Shown here: positions 10,443 to 23,270 of the stretch, in pieces
How the letters are laid out: each line of letters begins with the position of its first letter
How positions within the stretch are numbered: position 1 is the stretch's first letter
Origin: Collybiopsis luxurians FD-317 M1
Lineage: Eukaryota; Basidiomycota; Agaricomycetes; Agaricales; Omphalotaceae
NCBI GenBank assembly: GCA_000827265.1
Contig: KN834751.1
Span: forward strand, 1,669,123-1,733,122
Reading direction: 5' to 3'
Length of the DNA: 64,000 bases
Program-made: the position numbers and the translations under genes
Notes under the pieces: model-generated
Told to the model about the DNA's origin: nothing
Databases searched by the model: none
Seen by the model: the letters and a program-made list of their open reading frames with translations, nothing else

Positions 10443-12026
10443 ATGGCAAATTGCCGCACAGGTAAAAGCAGGAGAAAGGGGAGCAGGGGTGGGAAGAAAC
10501 AGTCGATTGCAAACACCAATGACTCTTTTAAAAAGCCACAAGCTGAACCGGTGAGCACCGTTGCGGTTTTTATTCCTCTCTAGCCTGAGGACTGACGCGC
10601 CCCTTATCGTCGTCAGCGGAAGCAGAGAAGAAAGGTCGTTTGCAAGATATGCGAGAAACCACTTTCGAGTAACATGGCCAGACATTTGCTCACGCATCAA
10701 GAACCCTCGGAGAGGTGAGCGATGAGAAAGTGATTGTTTGGCCTTACTCATTTCCTCGATTTGTCCTGCGTAGGCCGTTGGAGTGTTCTTTCCAAGGGTG
10801 CGGAAAAAGATTCACTCAAAAAGGGAATTTAGAGAGCCACATGAGAATTCAGTGAGTGCTCTACGCTACGTTCTTCTGCTGATCAACCGAGCCTTATTCT
10901 GTCTCTTTACCTCTCCCACTCTTCCGTCATCCTACACACATTTTCCAGCGATAAATCACAACATCTGCGCTGTCCTGACTGCATAGACTTCACATGCGCC
11001 GATCCGGCACGTCTTACTCGTCATCGCAAGCAGGCGCACGGACATGTCCCTGCGCCTCGTGAAAAACCCGCTAAAGCGCCTTCTCTTTCCAAGGAGGATA
11101 GACCAGGCCAGTTGAACCCAGTTCAATATCTTGCATACATTCCAGAATCGGGAGCTTTTGAAAGTCCACCCTCCTCCGCTGCCTCCGAATCCCAGCAACG
11201 AGCCTTGGCGTTCCCTTCTCAGTCGCTAGTGGAATCTAAATCATCTACCGCGATACAGGCTCCAGGAAAGGGCCTCTCCTCCGCCAACTCTTCTCCTGCG
11301 GACGGAAGGGGTCCTGGCAGCGACAACGAGTGCAGTGACTCCCAGGTTGCCCCTGATAGCGTCTCCCTGTGCAATCCCTATGGGGGCCCCGGTTGTCAGT
11401 GGCAACCCCAAGTTCAAGTTCCTAGCGTGTCGGGAAACGTTTCTGACTACTCGTTACACCCAGATCGAAACAACCAACCTTTTGCCACCGAATCTGCGCT
11501 GGAACCTGGCTTCGGTAACTTAGGTGCTTTAGGTGTGCCGGAGCTTGACGGTGCGGATCTCTTTCCGCCCCGTCTTTCTGAGATACCTCCGAATGTCACA
11601 AACCAGGAGTTCGTGAATCAGAGAGTGAACTGCGCAGCTCCATCCTTTGACGCAGGGAGCTTTGGCGATGACATGAATGTAACACCCGCGAACGACACCT
11701 TGCACCTTTCCTATGCTCATCCGCTTGCTCAAGGACTCTATCACGGGTTCGACGTTCAGGGCCATGTCTCACCGTCTTCATTCCTGTCACAAGGGTTTAC
11801 ACCCTACTCAACTTACGGCCCTTCTTTCCCCCTCCAACCCCATTATTTCCAGCCTGTATTTCCAGCAACTTTCGGGGGCAATTCTCCAACTCCTGGTCAG
11901 TCCACTTCCGACAGTAACTCTGCGAATCACTGGAATCCGCTTGGGGGACCTCCGCTCTACAGAACGACTCAGATACCTGCAACGCTCCGGAATACGGCCA
12001 CCCTCAGAGCTACCCACAAACTTTGA
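10443..12026 (+). CDS. C2H2 zinc-finger transcription factor, 453 aa
   Basis: Exons 10443-10550, 10617-10714, 10774-10851 and 10949-12026 join in frame. The N-terminus is short and basic (TGKSRRKGSRGGKKQ), a likely nuclear signal. Three fingers follow: finger 1 CKICEKPLSSNMARHLLTH (about residues 44-62), finger 2 CSFQGCGKRFTQKGNLESH ending RIH, a canonical TFIIIA type, and finger 3 CPDCIDFTCADPARLTRH ending QAH. The rest, about 310 residues, is Ser/Pro/Gln-rich without domains, as expected of an activation region. It is probably a DNA-binding regulator; targets cannot be told. Introns fall inside or between fingers. The exact first exon depends on the ATG at 10443 and could have an upstream part. 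Confidence 0.8.
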
Positions 12027-12612
12027 ACGAATCAGGGTCAAGTCACCCGGCTCCCATAGACTATTAATCGACCCACCCTGCAACTGCCCTTTTGGAAAGC
12101 TGCTGGCGATTGTCAGCGGTAATGCATAATGACTGTTCATGACTATTTTTCACACTAATGCCTGTTCCTCTGTTTCTGTTTCACCATAACGTGTTATCCC
12201 TCTCAATTATCCCTGTAGCCATATTTAGATTATCATTCAGCGTCATTGCATTCCTAATAGTGTGTACTGGTACCGCTCCTCGATCCTTGAAGTGAGCCAG
12301 GTGTAGAGGCTCGGGGCAGGATCGGGAAGCAAATAATGTACGCTTTATTTAATATATTCTGTCCATTGACTTAAATGTATACTTTGGGCGGTTCATCAAT
12401 GTTGCAAAGTTAGAGTTTTGATCAAGGCCTCTCTAGGCTTCAAAGCCAGACGCGACGCCAATGTGGCGTGAGAAGGAAGGACGCCCACGATGGCCGGCCT
12501 CTTTAGTGTTTTTGATCGGTGAACTCCATTTGTCCATTTGTTCGGAAGCGCACTTAGCTATGTCAGGAAAAGTTTTTCCTTCATTTCTCTTCTCTAACCC
12601 TCATCTCCTTTG
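12027..12612. other. Gene-free stretch
   Basis: 3' flank of the zinc-finger gene and 5' flank of the next. No reading frame of interest and no repeat noted. Confidence 0.4.
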
Positions 12613-13987
12613 ATGGAGACCAGACTGGGCTCGTCAGGTCCGTGAACTTGTTGAGGCCTCTGACATTCTGAATCATACGTTATTGGTGATCACTAGTGTT
12701 GGGACTGTTGATAACCGGGTTTGATGTCGCTGCGACTAGAAAGAAAGAGTTGGAGTACGTGTGGGCGTGCGTGTATTCAGTGTTTCATTCCTCGTCGTAC
12801 TGCTGACTTACTGTTCAGGAAACCTTTTCGGTTAACATTTGTGCGATTTCTCTTCATATTGGCACGATATATGGCGCTCCTTATCCACATGTAGGCAGCT
12901 ATACTCATCTTGGGCTCCTGAACGAAGACTGAGTCACAGTGCAACAGAATTGATATTTCGCTTACAAGCGTCGTGACTGCTACATTTTTACGTACCAAAC
13001 AGGCTCCAGAAAGGTCATGCACCATGCTGGTCGTCTTTCACACTGTATCCCTCAATATCATGTTGCTTGTGCTCCATTCGATTCTTATGATCCGAGGTTC
13101 GATTTCTGGCCGTTTTCAATCGCCATCTCTACTGACGCATTTCTTCCTCGATCAAGTATTCGCCCTCTATGACCGAAGTTTCCGAATGGGCGTATTCCTT
13201 TTGATACTGCTCGTCGGAGGGTTCGCAGGATCCACAGTTGGCATACTGCACGCACTAAGACAATACCCGATCCTAGGCGAGTTCAACGAAACTTGCCTCG
13301 ACCTAAAGGCTCTCGAGAAACGCTCAATTCAAAATCCTTTGTTGGTTTTCGTGTAAGGTTTAAGTTTCTACCTTTGTGTCGACAGACAAGTGTCTCACAC
13401 GACGTCTAACTACATAGTACCGGCGAGCTGTGCTTTCAATTCATCCTTCATGGATTGGCATTTAAAAGGACCGCTTGGGACCTTCCTCGGGTCCTCTTTT
13501 CTCGGCCTGCGTTGCTGTCCGTTCTGAACAGAGATGGATTAAAGATTTTCATAAGCATGCTAGGTATCAGATGGTCTAGATCGCCTTTCAGTGACCTGAA
13601 TTAACGCATTTATCAGTGGCAATGATTGCGGGTAGCGTCGCAGTCCTCAAGAAAAGGAAGCTGGTTGGTTTTTTGTTCCCGTCAGTGAATATCTTGTTCA
13701 GTTATATGGATTCATTTTAAAATTTGCGACAGGCTTCTGATGACGCTGATTTCTGTTTCGGTATGTAACCTTTTTACCTCGCCGGAACGCCGGCTTCGAC
13801 TTTTAATTAGGGAACAAGAACAATCCTCAACCTTCAGAGCCTACATACTTCCCATAACTCCACTTCATCGTCGGAGGACAGAGGGCTAACCACTTTTGTC
13901 GATTTTACAGCATGGGATGTAACATGGGATGCATCTACGTTTGTGGAAGAGGAATTAGAGCGGATCCAGCCCAGAGATCCGGGATAA
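12613..13987 (+). CDS. DUF6533-type multi-pass membrane protein
   Basis: Function unknown. Exons join in frame to give a protein with the DUF6533 N-terminal pattern: LLITGFDVAATRKKELEYVW, then RLTFVRFLFILARYMALLIH, then TMLVVFHTVSLNIMLLVLH and VFALYDRSFRMGVFLLILL, a typical F-A-L-Y motif after a helix. A later exon gives ELCFQFILHGLAFKRTAWD and LLSVLNRDGLKIFISML, and the last gives GTRTILNLQ and an acidic tail ending RIQPRDPG. About six or seven helices are predicted by eye. The first exon (12613-12637, METRLGSS) has a weak donor but fits the phase of the next acceptor; the N-terminus is the least certain part. Confidence 0.7.
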
Positions 13988-14152
13988 CCTCAGGATGTAG
14001 CATTGGTTATAATTCTAACTTGCCTGGTGTGGAAGTCGGGCTACTTACGCCACTATGGAACGGAAAACACGACATCCTCTAAACCATAGATGTATTCAGT
14101 GCAAATTCGACAACCCAAGTATTCTTATGTAGTGTAAAGATATACCTGTATT

Positions 14153-15341
14153 TTACATAGTCGATATATCGATCACAAACCTAAACTTGACTTGTGACTT
14201 CATCACCCTTTCATACGCCTCATTGATGTATGATGCAGGAATAACTTCGATCTCCGGGAAAATCTGCCTCTCTCCACAAAAGTCTAGCATTTTCTGCGTC
14301 TCTGCAATACCACCAATCAGTGATCCACTCAAGCTGATACGCTGGATCAGGCTAAAGGGCGACACCTCCAGTGCATGACCTGGTAAGCCAACTTCGATGA
14401 AAGTCCCTCCTCGTTTGATGGTGGAGAGGTAGCGATCAAGGGGTATCTTGGCGGATACGGTGTTGATGATGATATCGAATTTGCGTTTGAGAGGTTCAAA
14501 CACCTTGGTGTCGTTCGTTGCAACGTATTCGTCTGCCCCGAGTTGTAAGCCGAGTTCCTTCTTGCTTTCCGTTTGCGAAAAGACGGTCACTTCACATCCA
14601 AAGGCTCTAGAGTACGGCAATCACCTCTACTCGTATCAAGCTTTTTTTATTTTTGTTTTTGAGAAAGACTTACTTGGCAAGCTTGACACCGACGTGCCCC
14701 AATCCACCAAATCCAATAATCCCAACCTTTTTTCCGGGCCCAGCATTCCAGTGATTCAGAGGCGAGTACAGTGTAACACCTGCACACAGCAACGGGGCTG
14801 CTTTATCGAGCGGAATCGAGTCAGGGATTCTCAACACGTAGGCCTGATCGACGACAATGTGTTGCGAGTATCCACCCTGGGTGATGGTCCCGTCTTTGGG
14901 ATCTTTGGCGTTGTACGTTTCGGTGTGTCCCTTGGAACAATATTGTTCCTCGCCGTCTTTGCAGTTGGCACATTCCCTACATGAATCCACCTATGTATAC
15001 ATATGTCGGAAGAGAAGCAATAGTCAGGAAAACGTTTGTCCAAAAGACTAGTTAGAGGGAGGGAGTCTTACGATGCAGCCCACTCCGACACGATCTCCGA
15101 CTTTGAACTTGGTGACATTCTTTCCGACGGCGCTCACGACGCCTGCGATTTCGTGTCCGACGACGAGGGGGTAGTTGACCTTACCCCACTCGCCGCGAGC
15201 AGTGTGGATATCGGTGTGGCAGATCCCGGCAAACTTGATGTCGATGGAAACATCGTTGTCGTCGGGAGCGCGACGGGTGATGGTGAGAGGCTCAGCTTTT
15301 TCAGAGGAGGTGGTTCCCCAAGCTTTGACTTCTTTGGACAT
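14153..15341 (-). CDS. NADP-dependent zinc alcohol dehydrogenase (ADH6/CAD-like), 346 aa
   Basis: Zinc-type medium-chain dehydrogenase that would reduce aldehydes such as cinnamaldehyde-like substrates in the cytosol. Exons 15341-15072, 14990-14674 and 14606-14153 join in frame. Catalytic zinc ligands appear in AGICHTDIH and [10 protein letters not shown]. The structural zinc site is [15 protein letters not shown]. The nucleotide-binding turn is [17 protein letters not shown]. Length (346) is near the usual 350-360 of the cinnamyl-alcohol dehydrogenase class. Start at 15341 (MSKEVKAWG) fits the family; an upstream in-frame ATG at 15368 would add nine residues. A gtacgt...atgcag stretch just upstream may be a leader intron. 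Confidence 0.9.
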
Positions 15342-15494
15342 TTGTTTCTGCATAGAGCGGAGATACATGCTATGAGCGGGACTGTGTTGGACGACACAGT
15401 CTTGAGATACGTACGATAGGTTTTAGAGTGAGTACTAGTAAGTGGGTCAAAGGATGTTAAGAAAACTGAGAGATAAAAGCTGCACGTCGCCTTG

Positions 15495-15502
15495 CTTATA
15501 TA
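15495..15502 (-). promoter_or_regulatory. TATA box of the alcohol dehydrogenase gene
   Basis: TATATAAG on the minus strand, about 155 nt upstream of the ATG at 15341. Confidence 0.5.
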
Positions 15503-16429
15503 CCTCGTTGAAGAGGCCCAAGGGTTCATTTTGATCTTTGCTCCTGCATCGTATGAGTAAGACGAGTCTGTTTAAAGGCTTACACATCTTTGTTTTTTGG
15601 GTGGACGCGTAAGTGTAGGGCCTCGTGGGCTCCGAGTCCGAACGTCAAAAGTATAGTAATAGAGATCAAGTATTCATAGCTCAAACCATGCGCGGTTATA
15701 ATTTTTCTGCCTGGTAGTGCACTTCTCGTTGGCTGCCTGCCGAACGAAAAATTAGATTTCTTTCTTGGGAGGCTGAGTAAGTGTGCGACTTAGTAAGAGC
15801 ATTCAGAACGTCAAAAGGAAGCCAGGGAAAGCATCCAGACGTAATGAGACCGCAAAATTCACGTTTGTGGTTTGCTGTATTTCTGGAAAAGTGCTTGGCC
15901 ACTAATGTTGGAGATCAGAGTAATTGGTGAGATATAGGGCCGACACGGTGAGGATTTTGAGCGCGAAAAGGTGCAACGGAGTGCTCGATATGAACAGCTC
16001 TCGCGCTTCGATAAGAAGTACAGGGTTCATTGCAAAAAAAAAAATTTGAAATAAAATAAAATAAAAAAATTACCGATCCGAAGAAGAGGACGAGTAATCA
16101 TCGAGCTTGAAAATACCACCAGTGGGCAATGGGAGCTGAGTTTCCAGCTTACCGCCACTTGTTGTGGACGCCGTTGGAATCGTGCACCAGGACGAAGGCT
16201 TTTTTTGGGGGGGGGAGCTGGTCGACGGAAGGGCCGAAACAGCGGGAAGCGGGACTTGGCCGAATGGAGATAACGTCATCATCAATCTTGACACGACTGG
16301 GTTAATGAGCAACCTCAATGTGCTTCTACCATCTTAGGCACCTTGCTCTTAGACCACCATCATCACTGTCTGTATTCCTTCCTTTTGTCCAGTCCGTCGT
16401 GGGCCCCGACGTAGAGCTCAGCATTCGCA
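15503..16429. other. Gene-free stretch between divergent genes
   Basis: Shared upstream region of the dehydrogenase (minus) and the glycosyltransferase (plus). It has an A-rich low-complexity tract at 16036-16070 (repeated aataa words) and a g-run at 16207-16216. An 82-codon minus-strand frame at 16070-16318 has no support. Confidence 0.4.
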
Positions 16430-18270
16430 ATGCTCTACTTGACGGCCGATAATTTTCCTGTTTGTGAGTTCCGCAGCAGTTCACAAGAATTCCCTATATC
16501 TAATCGGTTTTACCAGTCGTCCCATTCGGTGTCATTGGGTATACAAATTTTCTTCAGATTCTTGCCTCACAGTCTCTGAAAACCGTTCAGTTTCTATCGC
16601 TACCTTTGGTACTGCATACGTCTTTCAGCCGCATTTGCCTACCGACCAGTTCCATTACCCGAAAACCCAACTTACGTTGCTGAAGAGGATGTCACGATCA
16701 TAGTACCAACTATAGATGCTGGCGAGGAATTCAAAGAAGCAGCCCGCAGCTGGCTAGTCGGGAAGCCCAAGGAAATTCTGATTATTACCGAGGAAAAAAT
16801 GCTTGGCCCTCTCCAAGACCTCGCCAATGCCGTTGACCCGGGGCGCATACGTGTCCTTACGGTCCCGTTTGCCAACAAGCGTCTCCAAATGGCGCACGGT
16901 ATCAAAAACACGACAACAGATATCATCGGTGCGTCTCAGGTGACTCTTTTCAAGGCACAAGTGCTAAATTTATCCCCGCACTCTAGTTTTCAGCGATGAC
17001 GATGCCATATGGCCACCTACTTTACTCCCGTATGTTTTGGCTTGCTTTGAAGATCAAAAAATTGGCGGTGTCGGAACCAGCCAACGCGTCCAGCCCGTCG
17101 GCAAAAAATGGACGGTCTGGGAAATCCTCGCTGCGTTTCGTCTCTCCATCCGAAACATTGAAATAGCGTGCTCGACACACATCGACGGAGGACTTCCCTG
17201 CCTCTCTGGACGCACAGCTGCTTACCGCACGATCATTCTCAGGGACCCCGAATTCCTATACGGATTCACGCATGATTATTGGCTGGGGAAATATCAACTC
17301 AATTCCGGGGACGACAAGTTTTTGACGAGGTGGATGGTTAGCCATGGGTGGAGCACATACGTGCAGTGTTGTAAAGAGGCGGAGCTATTGAGTACCATGA
17401 AGCCGAATTGGCGCTTTTTGAAGCAGGTACTGAGGTGGACGAGGAATACATGGCGGAGTGATATGAGGAGTCTATTTATGGAGCGGTATATTTGGACTGC
17501 ACATCCTTATGTGGCATATACGATGGTAAAGCGTTTTCTGAGCGTCTGAGAATGGGGCTGACGGAATTCATATTTTGCAGGTTGATAAATTGTTCAACCC
17601 ATTCACCCTGCTCGCTGGACCGTGTTTGGTAGCGTATCTAGTGTACAAGAGCACCATTCCCACTGAAAGCGGCGGTTATCACTTACCGTGGTGGTACGTT
17701 ATCTTCTCCGACTTGTATTACGCGTGCTAAATCACATCATCTCAGGAACATCCTCTCGTCCTACCTCGTTTGGCTTCTCGCGACGCGAACGGCCAAACTC
17801 TTACCTCATTTATGGTACCGTCCTCAAGATGTCATTTACGTTCCTGCATTCATTGTGTTCGGGTATTACTTCGCTATAATGAAACTTTACGCCCTGTGTA
17901 CGTTGCATGAGGTGCGTTTGTTTGACATGTTTATTTTCTTTTCGTCAACGCGGACGGCTCACTCACTCTTTCCTTCTACCTGCAGACTGGATGGGGAACT
18001 CGAACGGGTATAGGTGATATCGCGGCTGCTACCGCCGCTATGGATAAATTGGATGCGGGCGGGGGCGGGGGCGCGAACGGTGTCGCGGCGCATGATGAGA
18101 AGACTCAAAATGTTGAGGCAGCTGGAGGTGGAAACGGTGGGGACACGAACGCGGCTCGATCAGTCTCAGGAAGTGGCTCTGGCTCTGGTTCTAGCCATGG
18201 AAGGGAATTCTCCAGAAGGGAGCCGAGGAGGAATGAGGAGAGGGAGTATGAGAGTTATCCGATGCGGTAG
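16430..18270 (+). CDS. GT2 family polysaccharide synthase (CPS1/hyaluronan-synthase-like)
   Basis: Membrane glycosyltransferase of family GT2, of the kind that extends a beta-linked polysaccharide at the plasma membrane. From the second exon (16591) the frame runs FYRYLWYCIRLSAAFAYRPV, then VTIIVPTIDAGEEF (nucleotide-sugar fold start), then FSDDDAIWPP (DxD-type), STHIDGGLPCLSGRTAAYR, and QVLRWTRNTW, the Q-x-x-R-W acceptor motif. C-terminal helices follow, then a Gly/Ser-rich tail with gggg-rich codons. Later exons: 16987-17525, 17581-17693, 17746-17911, 17986-18270. The first exon (ATG 16430 to about 16506) uses a weak donor and is provisional, giving about 505 residues. The product polymer cannot be told from sequence. 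Confidence 0.85.
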
Positions 18271-19719
18271 CGATGGTACGAATGCAGTCAGTGTTGACTG
18301 TATGACCATAGCGGTTTTTAGACGAGTTTCTTTTCTTTCTCGAGCAAATTTTTCTGGGGACTCGTTTTTATACCTTAGCTGTTCTCTTCTCATTTTCAAC
18401 GGAATTTTGTTTCTCTCCGGGTGGATCTCTTTGTTTAATACCCTTTCCATCTTCCATACCCTACCTGTCATGACCGTTTAGTTTCTTTGTGTTATGTCTG
18501 TCATTCTGTCATACGTCTGGTATACCTCCTTTACTCCCCCAACCAGTCGTTCTCGATTCCGCCTTCCTATTCTTCTCCATCGTTCTTCTCTATTCCATAA
18601 TGACTGCGCTCTCGCAGTCGGGTTCTTGTTCTCTTTTCTCATGACTACTGACCATTTTTCGTCTACCACCCTCCCGCGCAACTCCCGCCAGCTGCCATCC
18701 GACTGTCCAACTCAACATCATTGATCTCTGGCTACACATCATGATCAATGATATCCCAATTACTTATACACATCAATAGCATCCAACTCCCATATACGCC
18801 ATGTCGATGATCGCAAAAAGTATAACGCCATCCTAGGCCGTTTTCTCGTAATATCACCCGTTGTACTCTATTAATGGCAACGCTCCCATCGCTGTTGGGT
18901 TTTTCCCGAGCTCAGGTGTGTACATACTTGGTGTCCACCGGGCGTTGGTTGTCATGCTGGTTATTGGTTTTCTAGAACTAGTAACCCATCATATCTGATT
19001 TTCTTAGATCTACCTACTTTCACTTACGATTCACAGTTCGCGTCGCTGTTTAGTAGAATTTAAATTACCCAGGTGCATATCGCATATCATCGTACTTAAA
19101 CTTTTTCATTATAGACAATACAGTGACTCTCATTGCATCCCATCCTATGGCTGTCGTCGAGTCTTTGACATGGCGAGATACTTGTCTGTTATTTCTCACG
19201 ATATACTACGCTTCTTCCCCGATAAATCCGGGGTATGAAGCCGGGCAAGCTGTGCTCAGTGCTCATTCGTCTGCTGGAATTCTTCAACTTCTAAGGCTAC
19301 TTAAGCTGCCTTTTCGGGTTTCCACGTCTGTAGCCCGCTCGGACAGCTGATTGCCACCGGCAGCTAGGTGAGTAATTAACTCCACCTCGACAGTGACAAA
19401 TTATGAGAATATGTTGAAAGATATTCCTCGATTGCGACGTTCATACTACAGGTTCTAGAGCTCTGGGGAAGGAAAGAGAGTGGCCGCGGAGTTTTCTGTG
19501 CATCTGTTGAATTGAAATGCCACAGTTCTGACTTCGCAGCGTGCATCTCAGTTTAATGCACCTAGAATGAACGAAGATGCAAAGTCTTGGCATGAGGAAG
19601 TTTGGACAAATGCCACTGTGGATCCGGACAGCTGCCAGTCTGAGTGGTAGTACTACATACACAAGTGGAGACTGCTAACACAAATATGATCAAAATTGTC
19701 ATGATTCGTTCGTAGAGAC
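18271..19719. other. Gene-free stretch
   Basis: About 1.4 kb with pyrimidine-rich sequence at 18300-18700 (3' flank) and no credible gene. A 75-codon frame at 19123 has no support. Confidence 0.45.
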
Positions 19720-19728
19720 TATAATATA
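19720..19728 (+). promoter_or_regulatory. TATA-like box
   Basis: TATAATATA lies about 63-71 nt before the ATG at 19791. Confidence 0.45.
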
Positions 19729-19790
19729 AGCAAGAAGTCCAAATACTTCGAATAACGACGGGGCAAAAAGTCTCTGAAATCCCTCCCTCC

Positions 19791-21090
19791 ATGACTCCGG
19801 AAGAGCAGCAAACTCTTGCATCCGTTGCTAATGTCTGTTATTACAACATGATAGACCTCTTGGTGACCGTCTTCGGCTATGGTACGTTCGGTCTGGTACT
19901 TTTCATGGTTCGGACGATGAATGTTTTTACAGGCATGTTTGTTCTGGGAATATCAGTTTCTATCCGGTTGATAGTGTATGAACTACTATGAATGGCTCGT
20001 CGAATGCTCACTCACTAATCTGTCCGATACTGGCAGAAATGCCAAAGCCTACTCGCGAGTCACACTCTTTACTTGCCTGGTCACGACATTTATTGCCTTT
20101 ACCTGGTATACATTTTATATTGGCGCATACAACCTCATAGCGACCAAGTTCCTTTTTGTTCGAATCCAGCCAGAGGCACAGGGAGAAGCAGGAGTCATAG
20201 CTCAACTCCAGATAGCAGGCGAAAAAACTTTCAATATGCAGTATATGCCGTCGTGGGCACTGACAATCTCCGTGAGTCCACTGCGCCTTAACTGCTTGTT
20301 CCATGCCTTGATATTGTTCAGGTGCTTTTGAGTGATTTCATCGTAGTTTGGAGGGCATGGTTTTTGTTTCAAGAAGAGAGACTTTCGAAGTTTACACTTG
20401 CATTTCTCATGCTGGCAAATATAGGTAGGTTGATAGCATTTTTGCAGAAGGCAGAAGTCATTACATGATATCACACAGGAATCAACATTGCAGATTGCAT
20501 CCTAACTGATCTGGACATTAAGAAAAAAGCAGCCGGTGGTACCGTAGTTTTAGACTGGCTTTCGAACGTGATTTCATTGGTGGTAAACTTCGTTGCGACA
20601 AGTTTCATTGCATGGAAGGCCTGGTAAGTGGTCTCACTCTCGATTGTGGTGATCCGATTCTTATCGTGCTTCAGGAATCACCATCAGCTCATGGCAGAAG
20701 CTGCAGTTCCCAAAAGAACTAGGGTGGAAAACATCCTACTTTTATTAGTAGAGTCTGGTGGTGCATACTGTACCATACAGGTCATGTTCACCATCTTCAC
20801 TTTGATAAACACATATGGGAGTGTGGAGATGCCGTATCTGCCAGTTCTTAGTGCTATATCTATTGTGGCTGCCGTAAGTATTATTTATGGGGTTGCAAGT
20901 CTCTGTCCGGATCTGATGGAAGAATACTCGCTAGGCTTGTTATCCAGTTACAGTCGTCATCTTAATCAACAAAGACAGTTCTCCTGTGATTGAAACTTTC
21001 CAAATCAAGCAAACCACAGTGGGCAACAGGGAAGACAATGTTTCAACTAGGATGGTTCACTCAGAGCTTAGAGACTTGACCACTTCATGA
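19791..21090 (+). CDS. Seven-TM-like membrane protein, paralogue 1, 323 aa
   Basis: Seven exons (19791-19881, 19933-19975, 20037-20271, 20322-20424, 20479-20623, 20675-20873, 20935-21090) join in frame. Helices are seen at residues about 15-35, 45-55, VTLFTCLVTTFIAFTWYTFY, SDFIVVWRAWFLF, FTLAFLMLANIGINIADCIL, VISLVVNFVATSFIAWKAW, ILLLLVESGGAYCTIQVMF and CYPVTVVILI, with a hydrophilic tail ending ELRDLTTS. This topology is common in uncharacterised basidiomycete membrane proteins that look GPCR-like, but no ligand or G-protein motif is evident. A paralogue lies 2.2 kb downstream with the same exon plan. Confidence 0.75.
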
Positions 21091-23213
21091 TTGGACTCTA
21101 ATTCATTCTGTATTGCTACTGAGATATTTCAACAGAAAATGTTTGATAGTTCAGTAGCTGCAGCAAGTCATGCATATTTTGACTCATGGAACAGACTCTC
21201 ATATTGCTGTAAACATAGCTATTGTGTTCCAGGTTTATTTTTTCCGACTGTGTGCACCCCTTGCACAAGTCGAGTACCTCATGCCTTAAGCACCTCTAAA
21301 AAGAACTAAAAAATTCAAATTTGTTTTGCTCAAAGATAACATGATGCTCTAAAAAGGAGCCCGTAAAGGTATCTGAAATGATGGACATGCCTAATGTGCA
21401 CATCCCAAACAGGTCTAGTTGTAATAAAGCAAGAGTGGGATCAATCTCACGGTGAGAATTAATATTAGCAGGAGGAGAATGAGTTTGTCCATCCACTGTT
21501 GTTCATATTTCACTATTTACAGAATCATAAGCAATATTTTAAGATGTGCTAGCAACTTATCTCAGGAACTGGAAATGTGCTCTGGGCCATGGCTTGATTA
21601 TGACTTGAGGCCCTACTGCATAATGGGCCAACGCTGCTGTATGGTAGTTGTGGTAGTTACTGGTACCCAACTTGCCCTTGGCTGTGTTCAATGTAATGAA
21701 TAGTTTCTAACTAAAATTGCATTAGCTGTGAGAGCATTAGACCGGTTCAAAAATGCCTGCCTTGGATCTGGCACAAAATTATGGAAGCATAGACTCGGCA
21801 TTCCATTTTATTCCATGCACTTGTCATGAGAATATCAAAACAACTTTGGGTAATTCCACTCTGCGAGAGTGTGATAGTTGACTGGGGGCAAATGATGAAT
21901 GCTGTAGAATGGAGATTGATCCTTTCTTTTTCCCGAACTCTATCTAAATTGTACGATATCATCTCCTGTTCCATGGATTCGTTACATATTCAGCTCTTTT
22001 CTTTTATCACGTATGTTCGTGCCATTGGTTGATGCAAGTATAAATCTTAAGTGAACACTGCACTGTCGTCTCCTGAATGGTGTTAATAGTTAGTGGATTG
22101 AATGTAGAATCTGTTTCCATAACCGAACTTGATTCAAGTTGGGAACTTTATACATCATTTATGATGAACCGTTTCGGAGCTCGTTTAGCCTCCTGCATAT
22201 TTAGAATGGCTAAGGGATCGGAAAATCATCGATCGTTGTGATAGATTATCTTTTGATGAGAAACGATTAAAATGAAGGAATCAGTCTTGATGAACATCTT
22301 GTAACTAGAAGGCTCTCCGCGAAGTGATTACTATGCTCTTCAAATATATATTGATGCAGAATCATCGTCGTTGCCTTGCAATTCACGTCGAAAGTGCAAA
22401 TTATTCGGCTCAATTGAATGGACCTCTGAAAGACAATAATTTGAATTAGATATATGCAGACACCTATAGTTTGTCTTTCAGTTAGGTCAAAAGATCATAT
22501 AACCAGATTATGTGCGCCTTCCAGCTGAACCGAATGCTGAATATCAGATTGCTACATAATCTAGACTGAATTTTTGTTTTTCACACTTCCATTCGGCCGG
22601 ACCGAATTTTGTCCACTTTCGATGTGATTAGGAAGACGTTATTGCGAGTGATGGTGATTTTATCCATATCCATTGTTAGGACGAAGAGAACAATCGCAAT
22701 GAACATTTCCTGTTTTCCGTCTACAATATTGAATGCCACAGTGAGCCACATCTTGCGACTAGACCTCTTTTGGAACTGATAGTAAACTTGTTAATGATTC
22801 TATATCATACTTACCGTTGTGTATGAGTGACGTGATTTGCTAGGGTGGGAACTTGCTTTCAATTTGAGATTTTGTACTAGACTTTTATGTCGGTCTTGCA
22901 GCCTCTTGCATATATGAAGCTTCGTTGATCGCTTCAATGGAATGTGGAAGGACAGAGGGATCTCAAAATTGTCATGGCGAGCAATGTGTTTTGATTTAAT
23001 GCATACATATCCTTTATACGAAGAGCATTCCTATTTTGAGCATTAAAGTAATTAGCCTTTCCAAAGAAAATGTAAGCTTCGACAGGAAACTTGTGTAGAA
23101 TCACCATGCTGCATGCCCAGGTTTGAATAAAGCTCATAACGTCATGCTCTCATAATGTCGCTCCAGTGGTCAAACCAAGTATTAACATTATAATGAAGCT
23201 TGGGGAACTGCGG
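21091..23213. other. Gene-free, AT-rich spacer between the paralogues
   Basis: About 2.1 kb, more AT-rich than the rest of the window, with only short frames. No third paralogue remnant, no repeat and no RNA gene was recognised. Confidence 0.45.
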
Positions 23214-23221
23214 TATAAATA
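23214..23221 (+). promoter_or_regulatory. TATA box of paralogue 2
   Basis: TATAAATA 50-57 nt upstream of the ATG at 23271. Confidence 0.5.
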
Positions 23222-23270
23222 AACCGTCTACAGTGACCACTGACCAGACTAAGTGCCTTTCACATTACTC

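Noticed and set aside
14448..15419. Plus-strand frames of 178 and 127 codons opposite the alcohol dehydrogenase
   Set aside because: They are antisense shadows of the zinc dehydrogenase exons, whose motifs are clear on the minus strand.
16070..16318. 82-codon minus-strand frame before the GT2 gene
   Set aside because: Ser/Pro-rich, no homology or splice support, and next to low-complexity A-rich DNA.
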